Source: Limnohabitans sp. T6-5
Lineage (GTDB): Bacteria; Pseudomonadota; Gammaproteobacteria; Burkholderiales; Burkholderiaceae_C
DNA length: 64,000 nucleotides
Reading direction: 5' to 3'
Assembly: GCF_003063315.1 (NCBI RefSeq)
Contig: NZ_NERV01000003.1
Span: 186,001-250,000, forward strand
Both the position numbers and the translations under genes were made by a program. The notes under the pieces were generated by a model. The model did not search any database. It saw only the letters and a list, made by a program, of their open reading frames with translations, and was not told the origin of the DNA. Within the stretch, counting starts at the first letter, position 1, and every line of letters begins with the position of its first letter. Shown here one piece after another: positions 44,918-54,664 of this stretch.

Positions 44918-47900
44918 ATGTCCGAAACCCCAACCGTCCGCACACCCGATTTGCGCGATTACCAGCTCCAGGACAGCGTCTGGGCACAGCAAGGTTCCGT
45001 TTTCTTGTCCGGTACGCAGGCGTTGGTGCGGATCATGTTGATGCAGCGCCAACACGACGAACGTCAGCACTGGAACACCCGGGGGTTCATCAGCGGCTAC
45101 CGTGGCTCGCCGTTGGGCATGGTCGATCAGGTGATCTGGGAACAGGGCAGGAGGTTCAACGATGCGGGGATTGAGTTTGTGCCCGCCATCAACGAAGAGT
45201 TGGGGGCCACGCAGGTGTTGGGCACGCAGCGGGTGGAGTCCGATCCGCAGCGCACTGTGGATGGCGTGTTTGGCCTGTGGTACGGCAAGGGGCCGGGGGT
45301 GGACCGGGCGGGCGATGCGCTCAAGCACGGCAATACCTATGGCTCGTCACCGCATGGTGGGGTGCTGGTGGTGGCGGGTGACGACCACGGTTGTGTGTCG
45401 TCTTCCATGCCGCACCAGAGCGACCAGGTGTTTCAGTCCTGGCACATGCCGGTGGTCTCGCCCGCCGATGTGTCGGAGCTGGTGAGTTTTGGCCTGTATG
45501 GCTTTGTGCTCTCGCGTTATTCGGGCGCCTGGGTGGGCATGACCGCGCTGTCCGAGGTGGTGGAAAGCAGCACCACCGTGGACCTGGACGCCATCACTGC
45601 CCAGCAAGGCCAATGGAAGACCCCGCAAAAAGTGCAAGCCCTGACTGGACATGTCGCCCCCGCCGATGGCCTGCACTACCGCTGGCCCGATCTGCCTTCA
45701 CTGCGCATCGAATCGCGCTTGCAGGACAAGCTGAACGCGGTGGCCGCCTTTGCACAGGTCAACAGCATTGACCGCCAGATCATCGTCAGCCCGCAAGCCC
45801 ACATTGGCATCGTCACGGCGGGCAAGGCTCACCACGACCTGATGGAGGTGTTTCGCCGATTGGGGCTGAGCGAAGCGTCGTTGGCCGCTGCCGGTGTGCG
45901 CGTGATCAAGCTGGGCCTGACTTTCCCGATCGAGCCCACCCGCATGCAGGCCTTTGCGCAAGGCCTGCGCGAGATGTTGGTGGTCGAAGAAAAAGCGCCC
46001 ATCGTCGAGCAGCAATTGCGTGACCTGTTCTACAACGTGCCCTCGCGCCCGGGCATCGTGGGCAAGTGCGACGTGCAAGGCCAGCCCCTGCTGTCGGCCT
46101 TGGGCGAATTGCGCCCTTCACGCCTGATCGTGCAGGTGGCCAACTGGTTGCAGCAGCACACGGGCAGCGCACTGAACATTCCGCTCCTCAAAGTGCGCGA
46201 CTTCGTGCCCGCCGAGATGCTGAGCAACGCCAGCGATGCGGTCAAGCGCCTGCCATATTTTTGTGCAGGCTGCCCGCACAACACATCGACCAAGGTGCCC
46301 GAAGGCTCCACGGCCCGCGCAGGCATCGGTTGCCACTTCATGGCCAACTGGATGGAGCGCGACACCGCAGGTCTGATCCAGATGGGCGGCGAAGGCGTGG
46401 ACTGGGTCTCTCATTCGCGCTTTACGCGCACACCGCATGTCTTCCAGAACTTGGGCGATGGCACGTATTACCACTCGGGCTACCTCGCCATCCGTCAAGC
46501 GGTGGCGGCCAAGGCGCGCATCACCTACAAGATTCTTTACAACGACGCTGTGGCCATGACCGGTGGGCAACCGATTGATGGCGTCATCAGCGTGGACGCG
46601 ATCGCACGCCAGGTGGAGAGTGAAGGCGTGCAGGCGGTGGCCATCGTGAGCGACCACATCGAGAAATTCAACGCGATCAAAAACCGCTTTCCATCCATCG
46701 CCACATTTCACCCCCGCGAAGACCTGGACGAGGTGCAGCGTCAGCTGCGCGAGGTGACCGGGGTGTCGGTGCTGATTTACGAACAAACCTGCGCTGCCGA
46801 GTTGCGCCGCCGCCGCAAGAAGGGAGAGATGGTGGACCCGGCGCGCCGCTTGATGATCCACGAAGGCGTGTGCGAAGGCTGCGGCGACTGCGGCGTGCAA
46901 AGCAACTGCGTGGCCGTGTTGCCGCACGAAACCCGATGGGGCCGCAAGCGCAAGATCGACCAGACGCATTGCAACAAAGACTATTCGTGCGCCAAGGGCT
47001 TTTGCCCCAGCTTTGTCAGTGTGATCGGGGGCCGTTTGCGCCGCAAGACGGGCGCATCGCCCGAAGTGCGTGCGCAGTTCATGGCGCACGCTGCCCGCTT
47101 GCCCGACACCCATCCGCGCAGCACCGACAGCCCCTGGGACTTGCTGATCACCGGTGTAGGCGGCACCGGCGTGGTCACGGTGGGCGCGGTGATTGCCATG
47201 GCCGCGCACCTGGAAGGCCAGCACGCCAGCGTGCTCGACTTCATGGGCTTTGCCCAAAAAGGTGGCTCGGTGTTGAGTTTTGTGCGCATTGCGCCCACAC
47301 AGCAGCTGCTCAACCAGGTGCGCATCGACACCCAGCAGGCCGATGCGGTGCTGGCCTGCGATGCGGTCGTGGCGGCCTCGCCCGAGGCTTTGCAAACCAT
47401 TCGCCACGGCCGCACACGCGTGTTGGTGAACGTGCACGAGACACCTGTGGCCGACGCGGTGCGCCATCCCGACGCAGAGCTGCAAACCGACTTGCTGATC
47501 GACAAGATGCGCTTTTCTGCGGGCGATGCGCAAGTCGAAACCTTTGACGCGCAAGTGCTGGCCGAACAGGTGCTGGGCGACACGCTGGCCTCCAACATCC
47601 TGGCCATGGGTTACGCCTGGCAACGCGGTCTGGTGCCCGTGAGCCTGGCTGCGCTGGAGCAGGCCATTCGTCTGAACAATGTGGCCGTCGAGACCAACTT
47701 GCTGGCCTTCACCGTGGGGCGCCTGGCCGCCGCCGATCCGAGTGCGCTGAGTGCGTCTGCAACGACTGACCCGGTGCCAGAGGATCTGAACAGTTTCATC
47801 GACCAGGCGGCCCGCCACTTGACCGCTTACCAAAACGCAGCCTGGGCGCAGTGCTACCGACGCTTGATGCGCGATGTGCAGGCGGCCGGGATAGCCGATG

Positions 47901-48469
47901 ACCGCGTCGCCCTGACGGTGGCCCGCAGCCTGCACAAACTGATGAGTTACAAGGACGAATACGAGGTAGCGCGGCTGTTCAGCGACACCGCTTTCCAGGC
48001 GCAGCTGGATGCGCAGTTTGAGGGTGACTACCGACTGGCCTTTCACATGTCACCGCCTGTGCTGTTCAACGCGTCCACTGGCAAAGTGCCCCGCAAGATC
48101 ACGCTGGGTGCGTGGATGCGCCCCCTGCTGGGTGTGCTGGCGCATGGCAAGCGATTGCGCGGAACGGGTCTGGACCCGTTTGGCTACACGCACGAACGCC
48201 GCATGGAGCGCCAGCTGATCAACGCTTACATTAAACAGGTGCAACAGTTGCTGCCCTTGGTCATGGACGACAACACCGAGTTGGTGCTCGAAATTTTGGC
48301 GCTGCCGCTGTCCATGCGAGGCTTTGGCCATGTGAAAGCCCGCAACGTGCGCGCCGCCCAAAGCCGCCAGGCCTGGCTGCTGCACCGGCTTGACCCGACC
48401 CGTTACCCGCGTCCGCAGGAAGACAGCGGTTTGCAGCAATTGCGTGGCATTGCGATTCGCAGCGTTTGA
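44918..48469 (+). CDS. Indolepyruvate ferredoxin oxidoreductase family protein (fused alpha/beta/gamma type)
   Basis: The 1,183-residue fused 2-oxoacid:ferredoxin oxidoreductase oxidatively decarboxylates aryl or branched 2-oxoacids to acyl-CoA. The N-terminal pyrimidine-binding part covers about residues 20-440. The TPP site is at about 468-551 (GIGCHFMANWM, then GDGTYYHSG and YNDAVAMTGGQ). A [4Fe-4S] segment near residue 650 has CEGCGDCG and later CNKDYSCAKGFC. The gamma domain starts near 742 (LLITGVGGTGVVTVG). ATG 44918 is preferred over in-frame ATG 44903 because GGAGG sits six bases upstream of it. A divergent Lrp gene and a DadA-like gene converging six bases after its stop support amino-acid catabolism. 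Confidence 0.9.
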   Translation: MSETPTVRTPDLRDYQLQDSVWAQQGSVFLSGTQALVRIMLMQRQHDERQHWNTRGFISGYRGSPLGMVDQVIWEQGRRFNDAGIEFVPAINEELGATQVLGTQRVESDPQRTVDGVFGLWYGKGPGVDRAGDALKHGNTYGSSPHGGVLVVAGDDHGCVSSSMPHQSDQVFQSWHMPVVSPADVSELVSFGLYGFVLSRYSGAWVGMTALSEVVESSTTVDLDAITAQQGQWKTPQKVQALTGHVAPADGLHYRWPDLPSLRIESRLQDKLNAVAAFAQVNSIDRQIIVSPQAHIGIVTAGKAHHDLMEVFRRLGLSEASLAAAGVRVIKLGLTFPIEPTRMQAFAQGLREMLVVEEKAPIVEQQLRDLFYNVPSRPGIVGKCDVQGQPLLSALGELRPSRLIVQVANWLQQHTGSALNIPLLKVRDFVPAEMLSNASDAVKRLPYFCAGCPHNTSTKVPEGSTARAGIGCHFMANWMERDTAGLIQMGGEGVDWVSHSRFTRTPHVFQNLGDGTYYHSGYLAIRQAVAAKARITYKILYNDAVAMTGGQPIDGVISVDAIARQVESEGVQAVAIVSDHIEKFNAIKNRFPSIATFHPREDLDEVQRQLREVTGVSVLIYEQTCAAELRRRRKKGEMVDPARRLMIHEGVCEGCGDCGVQSNCVAVLPHETRWGRKRKIDQTHCNKDYSCAKGFCPSFVSVIGGRLRRKTGASPEVRAQFMAHAARLPDTHPRSTDSPWDLLITGVGGTGVVTVGAVIAMAAHLEGQHASVLDFMGFAQKGGSVLSFVRIAPTQQLLNQVRIDTQQADAVLACDAVVAASPEALQTIRHGRTRVLVNVHETPVADAVRHPDAELQTDLLIDKMRFSAGDAQVETFDAQVLAEQVLGDTLASNILAMGYAWQRGLVPVSLAALEQAIRLNNVAVETNLLAFTVGRLAAADPSALSASATTDPVPEDLNSFIDQAARHLTAYQNAAWAQCYRRLMRDVQAAGIADDRVALTVARSLHKLMSYKDEYEVARLFSDTAFQAQLDAQFEGDYRLAFHMSPPVLFNASTGKVPRKITLGAWMRPLLGVLAHGKRLRGTGLDPFGYTHERRMERQLINAYIKQVQQLLPLVMDDNTELVLEILALPLSMRGFGHVKARNVRAAQSRQAWLLHRLDPTRYPRPQEDSGLQQLRGIAIRSV

Positions 48470-48475
48470 ACTTCG

Positions 48476-49714
48476 TTACCCAAATCGCGCAGGCCCATAC
48501 GGCGTTGGGTCCACCCAAGGATGCTCACCCTGGATCATCTCGGCCAGCAATCGCCCCGCCACTGGCCCCAGCGTGAAGCCTTGGTGCGCGTGGCCGAAGT
48601 TGAACCACAAGCCCTTGTGGCGTGGCGCGGGTCCCATCACAGGCAGCATGTCGGCCGTGCAGGGGCGGGCGCCCAGCCAGGGCGGCTCGGGCAGTGCCTC
48701 GCCCAGGTCGACCAGCTCTCGGGCCAGCGCTTCGGCCTTGACCAGTTGCACCGGCGTGGGCGGGGCATCGATGGGTGCCAATTCGGCGCCCGTGGTCAGG
48801 CGCAGGCCGCGCTGCATGGGGGCCAGCACATAGCCGCGTTCGGCATCGAGGATCGGCTGCCGCACTTGGGCGGGCGAGCGGTAGTGCTGGTGGTAGCCGC
48901 GCTTGATGAACAGCGGAAAGCGGTAACCCAGCGTGCGGATCAAGGCGTCGGCCCAAGGACCGAGCGCCAGCACCGCTTGTTGGGCTTGCACACGGCCTTC
49001 GGTGGTCTGCACCGACCAGCCCGTGCCTTGTGGCTGCAAACTGGTCGCGTCACCGGTCAGCAAACGGCCGCCACGCGCCACAAACAGGTCGGCATAGCGC
49101 TGCACCAAGGCGCCGGGGTTGTTCACCGCCCACGGGTCCAGCCAATGCACAGCCCCCGCCAGTGACCTTTGCAAGGCAGGTTCGGCTTGTGCCAGCTGGA
49201 TGGTGTTTTCTGCTTGGTAGCGCACGCCAAAACGCGTGTGCAAATCTACAGCCCGCTGCGCCGCCTCGTCGAATGCCTCGGCCGTGCGGAACACAAAACG
49301 AAAGCCTTCACGCGCCACCAAATCTTGCGCGCCTGCTGCTGCGATCAGCAGGTCGTGTTCTTCGGTGGCGTGGGCGATCAGGCGGCTGTAGGCTTGGGTA
49401 GCTTGTGCATGACGCTTGGGGTGTGAATGGCGCAGGTAGCGCAGCAAGGGTCCGGCCATCTGCCACAAACCCCGCGCATGCCAATGCACTTCGGCACCAC
49501 GCCCCAAGGCCACGTTCAGCAAAAAGCCAGGCTCAAGCGGAAAGGCATAGGGCTCGACCGCTTCGCGCTGGATCAGACCCGCATTGCCAAAAGACGTTTC
49601 TTGCCCGGGCGCACGCCGGTCTACCAACACGACATCGAAACCGCGCTGCTGCAAATGCAAGGCGGTGCAGGTGCCGACCATGCCGGCGCCCAGAACGAGG
49701 ATGGAAGTAGTCAT
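48476..49714 (-). CDS. FAD-dependent D-amino acid dehydrogenase (DadA-like)
   Basis: The 412-residue DAO-family flavoprotein begins with the FAD-binding Rossmann motif LGAGMVGTCTALHL and an acidic strand end VVLVDRR. SFGNAGLI follows, which is typical of DadA, and the C-terminal FNFGHAHQGFTLGP. The family deaminates D-amino acids to 2-oxoacids with electrons going to the respiratory chain. The 2-oxoacid product type matches the neighbouring oxidoreductase, a functional link by inference only. Length fits DadA. The stop codon lies six bases from the converging oxidoreductase stop. Glycine or sarcosine oxidase activity is an alternative. Confidence 0.82.
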   Translation of the reverse strand: MTTSILVLGAGMVGTCTALHLQQRGFDVVLVDRRAPGQETSFGNAGLIQREAVEPYAFPLEPGFLLNVALGRGAEVHWHARGLWQMAGPLLRYLRHSHPKRHAQATQAYSRLIAHATEEHDLLIAAAGAQDLVAREGFRFVFRTAEAFDEAAQRAVDLHTRFGVRYQAENTIQLAQAEPALQRSLAGAVHWLDPWAVNNPGALVQRYADLFVARGGRLLTGDATSLQPQGTGWSVQTTEGRVQAQQAVLALGPWADALIRTLGYRFPLFIKRGYHQHYRSPAQVRQPILDAERGYVLAPMQRGLRLTTGAELAPIDAPPTPVQLVKAEALARELVDLGEALPEPPWLGARPCTADMLPVMGPAPRHKGLWFNFGHAHQGFTLGPVAGRLLAEMIQGEHPWVDPTPYGPARFG

Positions 49715-49831
49715 GACGTTTCAGGCCGCGTTGTGGATGTCGATGGGCGACAGGCTTGACGACAGACCCCATTGAAAATGACCAGTATAGAGAGCACTGT
49801 TCACACCGACAGGTCGAATTAAACTGCCCCC

Positions 49832-50245
49832 ATGAGCACCATCACCACAGAAATCCTCCAGCAATCCCTGTCCGAGCTGTTTGCCCCTTGGGTGCAGGCG
49901 CTGAATCTGACAGTCGAGCGTTTTGACGCCGACAGCGTGACCTTGCGCATGCCGCAAAGCGAGCAGCTTTCGCGCGTAGGGGGCATGTTGTGCGGCCAGG
50001 CCATGATGGCGGCGGCCGACACGGCCATGGTGCTGGCGCTGATTGGGCACTTTGGCGAGTTTCGACCTTGCAGCACGGTGCAACTGTCCAGCACCTTCAT
50101 GAAGCCTCTGTCGGGGCAGGATGCGCTGGTGACAGCCCGGGTGCTGCGCGCCGGAAAGGCCATGGCCTTTGGCGAGATCGACCTGGCCGGGGCTGAGGAT
50201 GGCAAAAGCGTTTTTCGGGCCAGCACCACCTATGCGTTGATGTGA
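49832..50245 (+). CDS. PaaI-family hotdog-fold thioesterase
   Basis: The 137-residue hotdog-fold protein has the GGMLCGQAMMAAADTA helix motif (PaaI/YbaW thioesterase 4HBT type) and STVQLSSTFMKPL strand segment. Members hydrolyse acyl-CoA thioesters. The substrate is not deducible. ATG 49832 gives the expected length. The gene is divergent from the DadA-like gene across 117 bases. Confidence 0.85.
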   Translation: MSTITTEILQQSLSELFAPWVQALNLTVERFDADSVTLRMPQSEQLSRVGGMLCGQAMMAAADTAMVLALIGHFGEFRPCSTVQLSSTFMKPLSGQDALVTARVLRAGKAMAFGEIDLAGAEDGKSVFRASTTYALM

Positions 50246-50314
50246 TGGGCGGGCGTCAGGCCAGTGCCAGTCGGGCTTGGCTACAATAAGGCCATTCTTG
50301 TTTTGAGGTTCCTC

Positions 50315-50449
50315 ATGTCTGCTCACAACGACGCCCATACTTCTGACGATCCCGTTGAAAACGTGGTCAAGCACATTCCTGTGGTCATTCCGGCTGCTGG
50401 CGCTTTGCTGATTTTCTTGCTGGCCTTCATTGCCGTGTACATGGCTTGA
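50315..50449 (+). CDS. Small single-pass membrane protein, 44 aa
   Basis: ATG 50315 has TGAGGT (50304-50309) upstream. The protein has a charged N-terminus (MSAHNDAHTSDDPVENVVK) and one hydrophobic helix to the C-terminus (IPVVIPAAGALLIFLLAFIA). TACAAT at 50282-50287 may be a -10 box. It is followed by a strong terminator, so it seems to be an independent transcript. No function can be assigned. A longer start at 50264 would read through the promoter region and is rejected. Confidence 0.7.
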   Translation: MSAHNDAHTSDDPVENVVKHIPVVIPAAGALLIFLLAFIAVYMA

Positions 50450-50497
50450 TCATTGGGTCTCCTGGTGACCGGCTGAAAAGCCTCACCCCCTGACAAC

Positions 50498-50533
50498 AAC
50501 CCGCAACGGCTTGGCCTTGCGGGTTTTGTTTTT
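50498..50533 (+). terminator. Intrinsic terminator after the 44-aa membrane protein
   Basis: A 9-bp stem AACCCGCAA / TTGCGGGTT with a 10-base loop (50498-50525), followed by TTGTTTTTT. It lies 49 bases past the stop codon. Confidence 0.88.
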
Positions 50534-50768
50534 TCTGCGGCTGTGAAGCCGACTCAGGCGGGCTGTGCAGAGTGCCATACCCTGCCGATGGGGCCTGAAT
50601 GAATCGCTCGGATGCGATCAATCGGCATAACATCATGCATTTTTTGCATAGATTTGAAGTTGTTTTCTGTCCTTTTGAAAGGCACAGCAAGCTGAGGCTC
50701 CCTAAAATCGAGGCCCCGGTTACCAGCGGGTTACATGATCGGCATGACGCCAGCATGTCAATGGCCTC

Positions 50769-50828
50769 ATCGTTTTTTCAAAGACCCCCACCGCCCAAGT
50801 GGCAGGTGTTTTTGAAAAAACGATTTTT
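50769..50828 (+). promoter_or_regulatory. Large hairpin with T-run just upstream of pckG (attenuator candidate)
   Basis: A perfect 14-bp inverted repeat (ATCGTTTTTTCAAA at 50769-50782, complement at 50811-50824) encloses a 28-base loop. The loop has its own CCAC / GTGG pairing, and TTTTT follows the stem. It ends eight bases before the GGAG ribosome-binding site of pckG. Such a structure could terminate transcription or mask translation initiation. From 50534 to 50768 I see no gene, only a short ATGCA / TGCAT palindrome near 50635-50649. Confidence 0.5.
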
Positions 50829-50846
50829 AAACTTTGGAGCTTTCCC

Positions 50847-52727
50847 ATGAACTCACCCGTGATGCAGGGCCTGAACCTCAACACCCCCGCGTACGTCAAG
50901 AACGCGAAACTGATCGCCTGGGTTGCCGAAATGGCCGCCCTGTGCAAGCCTGCCAACATCTATTGGTGTGACGGCTCGCAAGAAGAGTACGACCGCCTGT
51001 GCGCCGAACTGGTGACTGCGGGCACCTTCAAAAAGCTCAACCCCGCCAAGCGCCCCAACTCTTTCTTGGCTTGCTCTGACCCGTCGGACGTGGCCCGCGT
51101 GGAAGACCGCACTTACATCTGCTCTGCCAAAAAAGAAGACGCCGGCCCCACCAACAACTGGATGGAACCCGCGCAAATGCGCGCCACGCTCAACCCGCTG
51201 TTTGACGGCTGCATGGCTGGCCGCACGATGTACGTGGTGCCTTTCTCGATGGGCCCTCTGGGTTCGCACATCAGCCACATCGGCATTGAGCTGACCGACA
51301 GCGCTTACGTCGCCGTCAACCAGAAGATCATGACCCGCATGGGCAAAGCCGTGTTTGACGTGCTGGGCACCAACGGCGACTTCGTGCCTTGCATGCACAC
51401 CGTGGGCGCACCTTTGGCCACCATCGACGGTGTTTGCCAAAAAGACACCACCCCCTGGCCTTGCAACCCCACCACCAAGTACATCGTGCACTTTCCTGAG
51501 ACCCGCGAGATCTGGTCTTACGGTTCGGGCTACGGCGGCAACGCGCTGCTGGGCAAGAAGTGCTTTGCACTGCGCATCGCCTCCAACATGGGCAAAGACC
51601 AAGGCTGGCTGGCCGAGCACATGCTCATCTTGGGCGTGACCAACCCCGAGGGCAAGAAATACCACGTTGCAGCGGCTTTCCCCAGCGCTTGCGGCAAGAC
51701 CAACTTCTCGATGCTGGTGCCACCCAAGGCCTTCGAGGGCTGGAGCGTGACCACCATCGGTGACGACATCGCTTGGGTCAAGCCCCACACCGACGGCAAG
51801 ATGTACGCCATCAACCCCGAAGCCGGTTACTTTGGCGTCGCTCCTGGCACCAACATGAAGACCAACCCCAACTGCATGCTGAGCCTGCACAAGGACGTGA
51901 TCTTCACCAACGTGGCCCTGACCGACGACGGCGACGTGTGGTGGGAAGGCATGGAAAAAGACACTGGCTCTGTGCCCGATCACCTGATCGACTGGCAAGG
52001 CAAGGACTGGACACCCCAGATCGCCAAGGAAACCGGTGCCAAAGCCGCCCACCCCAATGCCCGCTTCACGGTGGCCGCAACCAACAATCCGGCGCTTGAC
52101 CCCGCTTGGGATGACGCTGCAGGCGTGCCGATCGACGTGTTCATGTTCGGCGGCCGCCGCTCCACCACCGTGCCCCTCGTCACCGAAGCACGTACCTGGA
52201 CGGAAGGCGTTTACATGGCCGCGACCATGGGCTCGGAGACCACCGCTGCCGCCTTTGGCGCGCAAGGCGTGGTGCGCCGCGACCCGTTCGCGATGCTGCC
52301 TTTCTGTGGCTACAACATGAGCGACTATTTCCAGCACTGGCTGGACACCGGTGCCAAGGCTGAGGCCGCTGGCCACAAGCTGCCCGCCATGTACTGCGTG
52401 AACTGGTTCCGCAAGGGCGAAGACGGCTCGTTCGTGTGGCCCGGTTACGGCGACAACATGCGCGTGCTCAAGTGGATGATTGACCGCCTCGAAGGCAAAG
52501 CCACAGGCGAAGAGACCATGTTCGGCGTGGCCCCCACTTACGGTGAAATCACCTGGACTGGCCTGGACTTCAGTGCCGATCAGTTCAAGTCGGTCACCAG
52601 CATCGACAAAGCCGCCTGGCAAGCCGAATTCAAGCTGCACGACGCCCATTTCGACCAATTGGCGTACAACATGCCCAAGGCATTGCTGGACACCAAGGCC
52701 GCGCTGGAAGCCCGTTTGGCTGCTTAA
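50847..52727 (+). CDS. pckG: Phosphoenolpyruvate carboxykinase (GTP)
   Basis: The 626-residue GTP-dependent PEPCK converts oxaloacetate to phosphoenolpyruvate in gluconeogenesis. The kinase loop FPSACGKTN stands at about residues 278-286 and includes the reactive cysteine of the GTP class. Other conserved blocks seen are [24 protein letters not shown], and [12 protein letters not shown] near residue 430. The length fits the GTP enzyme rather than the ATP enzyme of about 540 residues. ATG 50847 follows GGAG (50836-50839). The upstream in-frame start at 50799 would run through the hairpin and is rejected. A strong terminator follows. Confidence 0.97.
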   Translation: MNSPVMQGLNLNTPAYVKNAKLIAWVAEMAALCKPANIYWCDGSQEEYDRLCAELVTAGTFKKLNPAKRPNSFLACSDPSDVARVEDRTYICSAKKEDAGPTNNWMEPAQMRATLNPLFDGCMAGRTMYVVPFSMGPLGSHISHIGIELTDSAYVAVNQKIMTRMGKAVFDVLGTNGDFVPCMHTVGAPLATIDGVCQKDTTPWPCNPTTKYIVHFPETREIWSYGSGYGGNALLGKKCFALRIASNMGKDQGWLAEHMLILGVTNPEGKKYHVAAAFPSACGKTNFSMLVPPKAFEGWSVTTIGDDIAWVKPHTDGKMYAINPEAGYFGVAPGTNMKTNPNCMLSLHKDVIFTNVALTDDGDVWWEGMEKDTGSVPDHLIDWQGKDWTPQIAKETGAKAAHPNARFTVAATNNPALDPAWDDAAGVPIDVFMFGGRRSTTVPLVTEARTWTEGVYMAATMGSETTAAAFGAQGVVRRDPFAMLPFCGYNMSDYFQHWLDTGAKAEAAGHKLPAMYCVNWFRKGEDGSFVWPGYGDNMRVLKWMIDRLEGKATGEETMFGVAPTYGEITWTGLDFSADQFKSVTSIDKAAWQAEFKLHDAHFDQLAYNMPKALLDTKAALEARLAA

Positions 52728-52764
52728 GCATCAGCTTGCGCGCCCACCGGGCGCTTGCTCTTGT

Positions 52765-52799
52765 AACCGCCCCGGGCACAAACCGGGGCGGTTTTTTTT
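52765..52799 (+). terminator. Intrinsic terminator of pckG
   Basis: An 11-bp stem AACCGCCCCGG / CCGGGGCGGTT with loop GCACAAA, followed by a run of eight T residues, 38 bases past the pckG stop. Confidence 0.95.
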
Positions 52800-52821
52800 A
52801 AGGCGGAATAATCCCAAAGCA

Positions 52822-53736
52822 ATGCCTTTTCTCAAAACCCCCGAATCCCGCTACCGCCTGGCCCAATGGCTGCTGTGGATCACGCCTGCGCTGTGGTCGG
52901 TCAATTACATCGTGGCCCGCAGTGCGCCGGGCGTGGTGGCGCCGCACATGTTGGCGCTGGGTCGTTGGGCTTTGGCGGGTTTGATTTTGAGTTTCTTGGC
53001 GCGTCACGAACTGTGGCTTGAAAGGCGCGGCACGCTGCGGGCTGCGTGGCAGTATCTGGTGCTGGGTGCTTTGGGCATGCTCATTTGCGGTGCCTGGGTT
53101 TACAAAGGTGCGCAGACCACCACCGCCATGAACATCGCGCTCATTTACGCCGCATCGCCTGTGCTGATCGCCCTGGGCGCCGTGTTGTGGCTGGGTGAGC
53201 GGTTTTCCTGGCGGCAGGGCCTGGGCGTGCTCGTGGCCTTGTCGGGTGTTTTTCATGTGGTGGTCAAGGGCCAGTGGCTGTCCCTGGCCCAAGTGCAATG
53301 GGTGGCGGGGGATGGCTGGATCGTGCTGGCCATGGTCTCTTGGGCGGGCTATGCCTTGCTGCAAAAGAAGTGGGCCAGCCCGCTCAGTGCCACCGCACGG
53401 CTGGCCACCATTTGCATGGGCGGGGTGCTGGTGCTTTTGCCGTTTGCGGCGTGGGAAAGCATGCAAGCCGATACGCCTGCCTGGAGCACGCAGGCCACCT
53501 GGCTGGTGGTGAGCGCGGGCCTGGTGCCGGGCATTGGCGCCTATTGGGCGTATGGGTTTTGTCAAAAAATGCTGGGCGCCAGTCGCGTGGCCGCCAGCTT
53601 GTATCTGGGGCCTTTGTATGGCGGCTTGACCGCTTGGGCCGTGCTGGGCGAGTCCATGGGCTGGCACCACCTCATGGGCGCTGCCCTGATCCTGCCCGGC
53701 ATTTACCTGGCTTCGCGCCAGGCACGCGAGACCTGA
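52822..53736 (+). CDS. EamA-family (DMT superfamily) transporter
   Basis: The 304-residue membrane protein has about ten hydrophobic helices and two EamA halves (residues about 12-138 and 165-297). It has the typical ALWSVNYIVAR in helix 1 and the AASPVLIALGAVLWLGE and LYLGPLYGGLTAWAVLGE ends of each half. Such proteins export or import amino acids, nucleotides or other small metabolites across the inner membrane; the substrate is unknown. ATG 52822 lies 23 bases after the pckG terminator, with AGGCGG about 16 bases upstream as a poor ribosome-binding site. Confidence 0.85.
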   Translation: MPFLKTPESRYRLAQWLLWITPALWSVNYIVARSAPGVVAPHMLALGRWALAGLILSFLARHELWLERRGTLRAAWQYLVLGALGMLICGAWVYKGAQTTTAMNIALIYAASPVLIALGAVLWLGERFSWRQGLGVLVALSGVFHVVVKGQWLSLAQVQWVAGDGWIVLAMVSWAGYALLQKKWASPLSATARLATICMGGVLVLLPFAAWESMQADTPAWSTQATWLVVSAGLVPGIGAYWAYGFCQKMLGASRVAASLYLGPLYGGLTAWAVLGESMGWHHLMGAALILPGIYLASRQARET

Positions 53737-53749
53737 TTCACCAGGCCAG

Positions 53750-53986
53750 CGTCAGACTCTGCGAGAACCGACCTGCGCATACCGCTGCCTCATGCGCAGA
53801 GCGTGAGTCTTTGTAGGTTGGCACTCGAAGAGTCCGACATCTGCCCCATGCGCTTCAACAGTCAAAAAAACCGCGCCACCGCTCAATCACCCCAATGTCG
53901 GGGTCTGCGACCACCGACCTACAAGGCCGCACCGAAGCGTTGGATCATTGGCATTCAGGTAGGTCGGCACTCGAAGAGTCCGACAT
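53750..53986. repeat. REP cluster between the EamA gene and a small membrane protein gene
   Basis: Copies are at about 53750-53776 (decayed, -), 53813-53840 (y, +, with GTAGGTTGG), 53895-53922 (z, -, GCA loop) and 53959-53986 (y, +). Spacers include CTGCCCCATGCGCTTCAACA, related to the CTGCCCGATGCACC spacer of array A. The cluster begins 13 bases after the EamA stop. No gene lies between 53737 and 54090. Confidence 0.9.
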
Positions 53987-54040
53987 TCTTGGCGTACAGC
54001 TGCAGACGCAGGCACAAACCAAGCCTTTGAAACGCGCATG

Positions 54041-54063
54041 AAAAAAGCCTCCCGAAGGAGGCT
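54041..54063 (-). terminator. Intrinsic terminator of the small membrane protein gene
   Basis: The stem AGCCTCC / GGAGGCT with a CGAA loop (54046-54063), with six A residues on the low side that read as a T-run on the minus strand, lies 28 bases beyond the gene's stop. Confidence 0.9.
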
Positions 54064-54090
54064 CTGGTCAGTGAAGGCCTGTCAGGCTGT

Positions 54091-54558
54091 TCAGATGTGG
54101 TACAGATGGTTGCGCACAATGCGGGCAGCACGGCGGCCCATCAGGGTGGTCACATCGGTGGCGGCTGTGTCGTTGTCCGCAGCGCGGTCCATGGCCGATT
54201 GCAAGTCGCGCATCATGCGAACGTCCGATTGGGCCATGGCCCACAGGCGTTCGTCAGAGCGGCGACGTGCCACGCTGGCCGACCAGGCGTCCAGGCCCCC
54301 CATCATTTTTTGTGCAAACATGCGGCTGACACCGCGCAGTGCGGCGATGGCCAGCACGGCCACAGCCCACAAAGCGAGCCAGGAAGCGACCACATGGGTT
54401 TCGGCCCAGTCGTCGATCATCTGGTCGGCCATGACGACCAGCGCCGCGACGCCAGCGGCAAGCAGCAAGGTGGCCAGAGTTTTGGCCGAAGTGGAGGGGA
54501 CAGCAGAAGCTGTAGAAACGGGCAGGTGGCCCAAGGTGGATTTGGTGGCAATGGTCAT
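54091..54558 (-). CDS. Hypothetical inner-membrane protein, 155 aa, two membrane helices
   Basis: ATG 54558 has AAGGGAAA seven bases upstream. Two hydrophobic helices lie at about residues 27-43 (LATLLLAAGVAALVVMA) and 56-74 (VASWLALWAVAVLAIAALR). They are followed by a charged cytoplasmic-type tail rich in Arg and Asp (ARRRSDERLWAMAQSD). The tail resembles small two-TM proteins common in this order, but I do not know its function. It is divergent from the LysR gene. A longer frame to 54678 adds a Lys/Asn-rich stretch with no ribosome-binding site and is rejected. Confidence 0.75.
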   Translation of the reverse strand: MTIATKSTLGHLPVSTASAVPSTSAKTLATLLLAAGVAALVVMADQMIDDWAETHVVASWLALWAVAVLAIAALRGVSRMFAQKMMGGLDAWSASVARRRSDERLWAMAQSDVRMMRDLQSAMDRAADNDTAATDVTTLMGRRAARIVRNHLYHI

Positions 54559-54664
54559 TTTATTTTCCCTTAAAAAAGGTCTTTCAGGTGCCGAATGGCA
54601 TAAAACTGATAAAACCGTGAAACGAATATTAGGGTTAATACGAGTGTTGTTCAACTTTATATTC

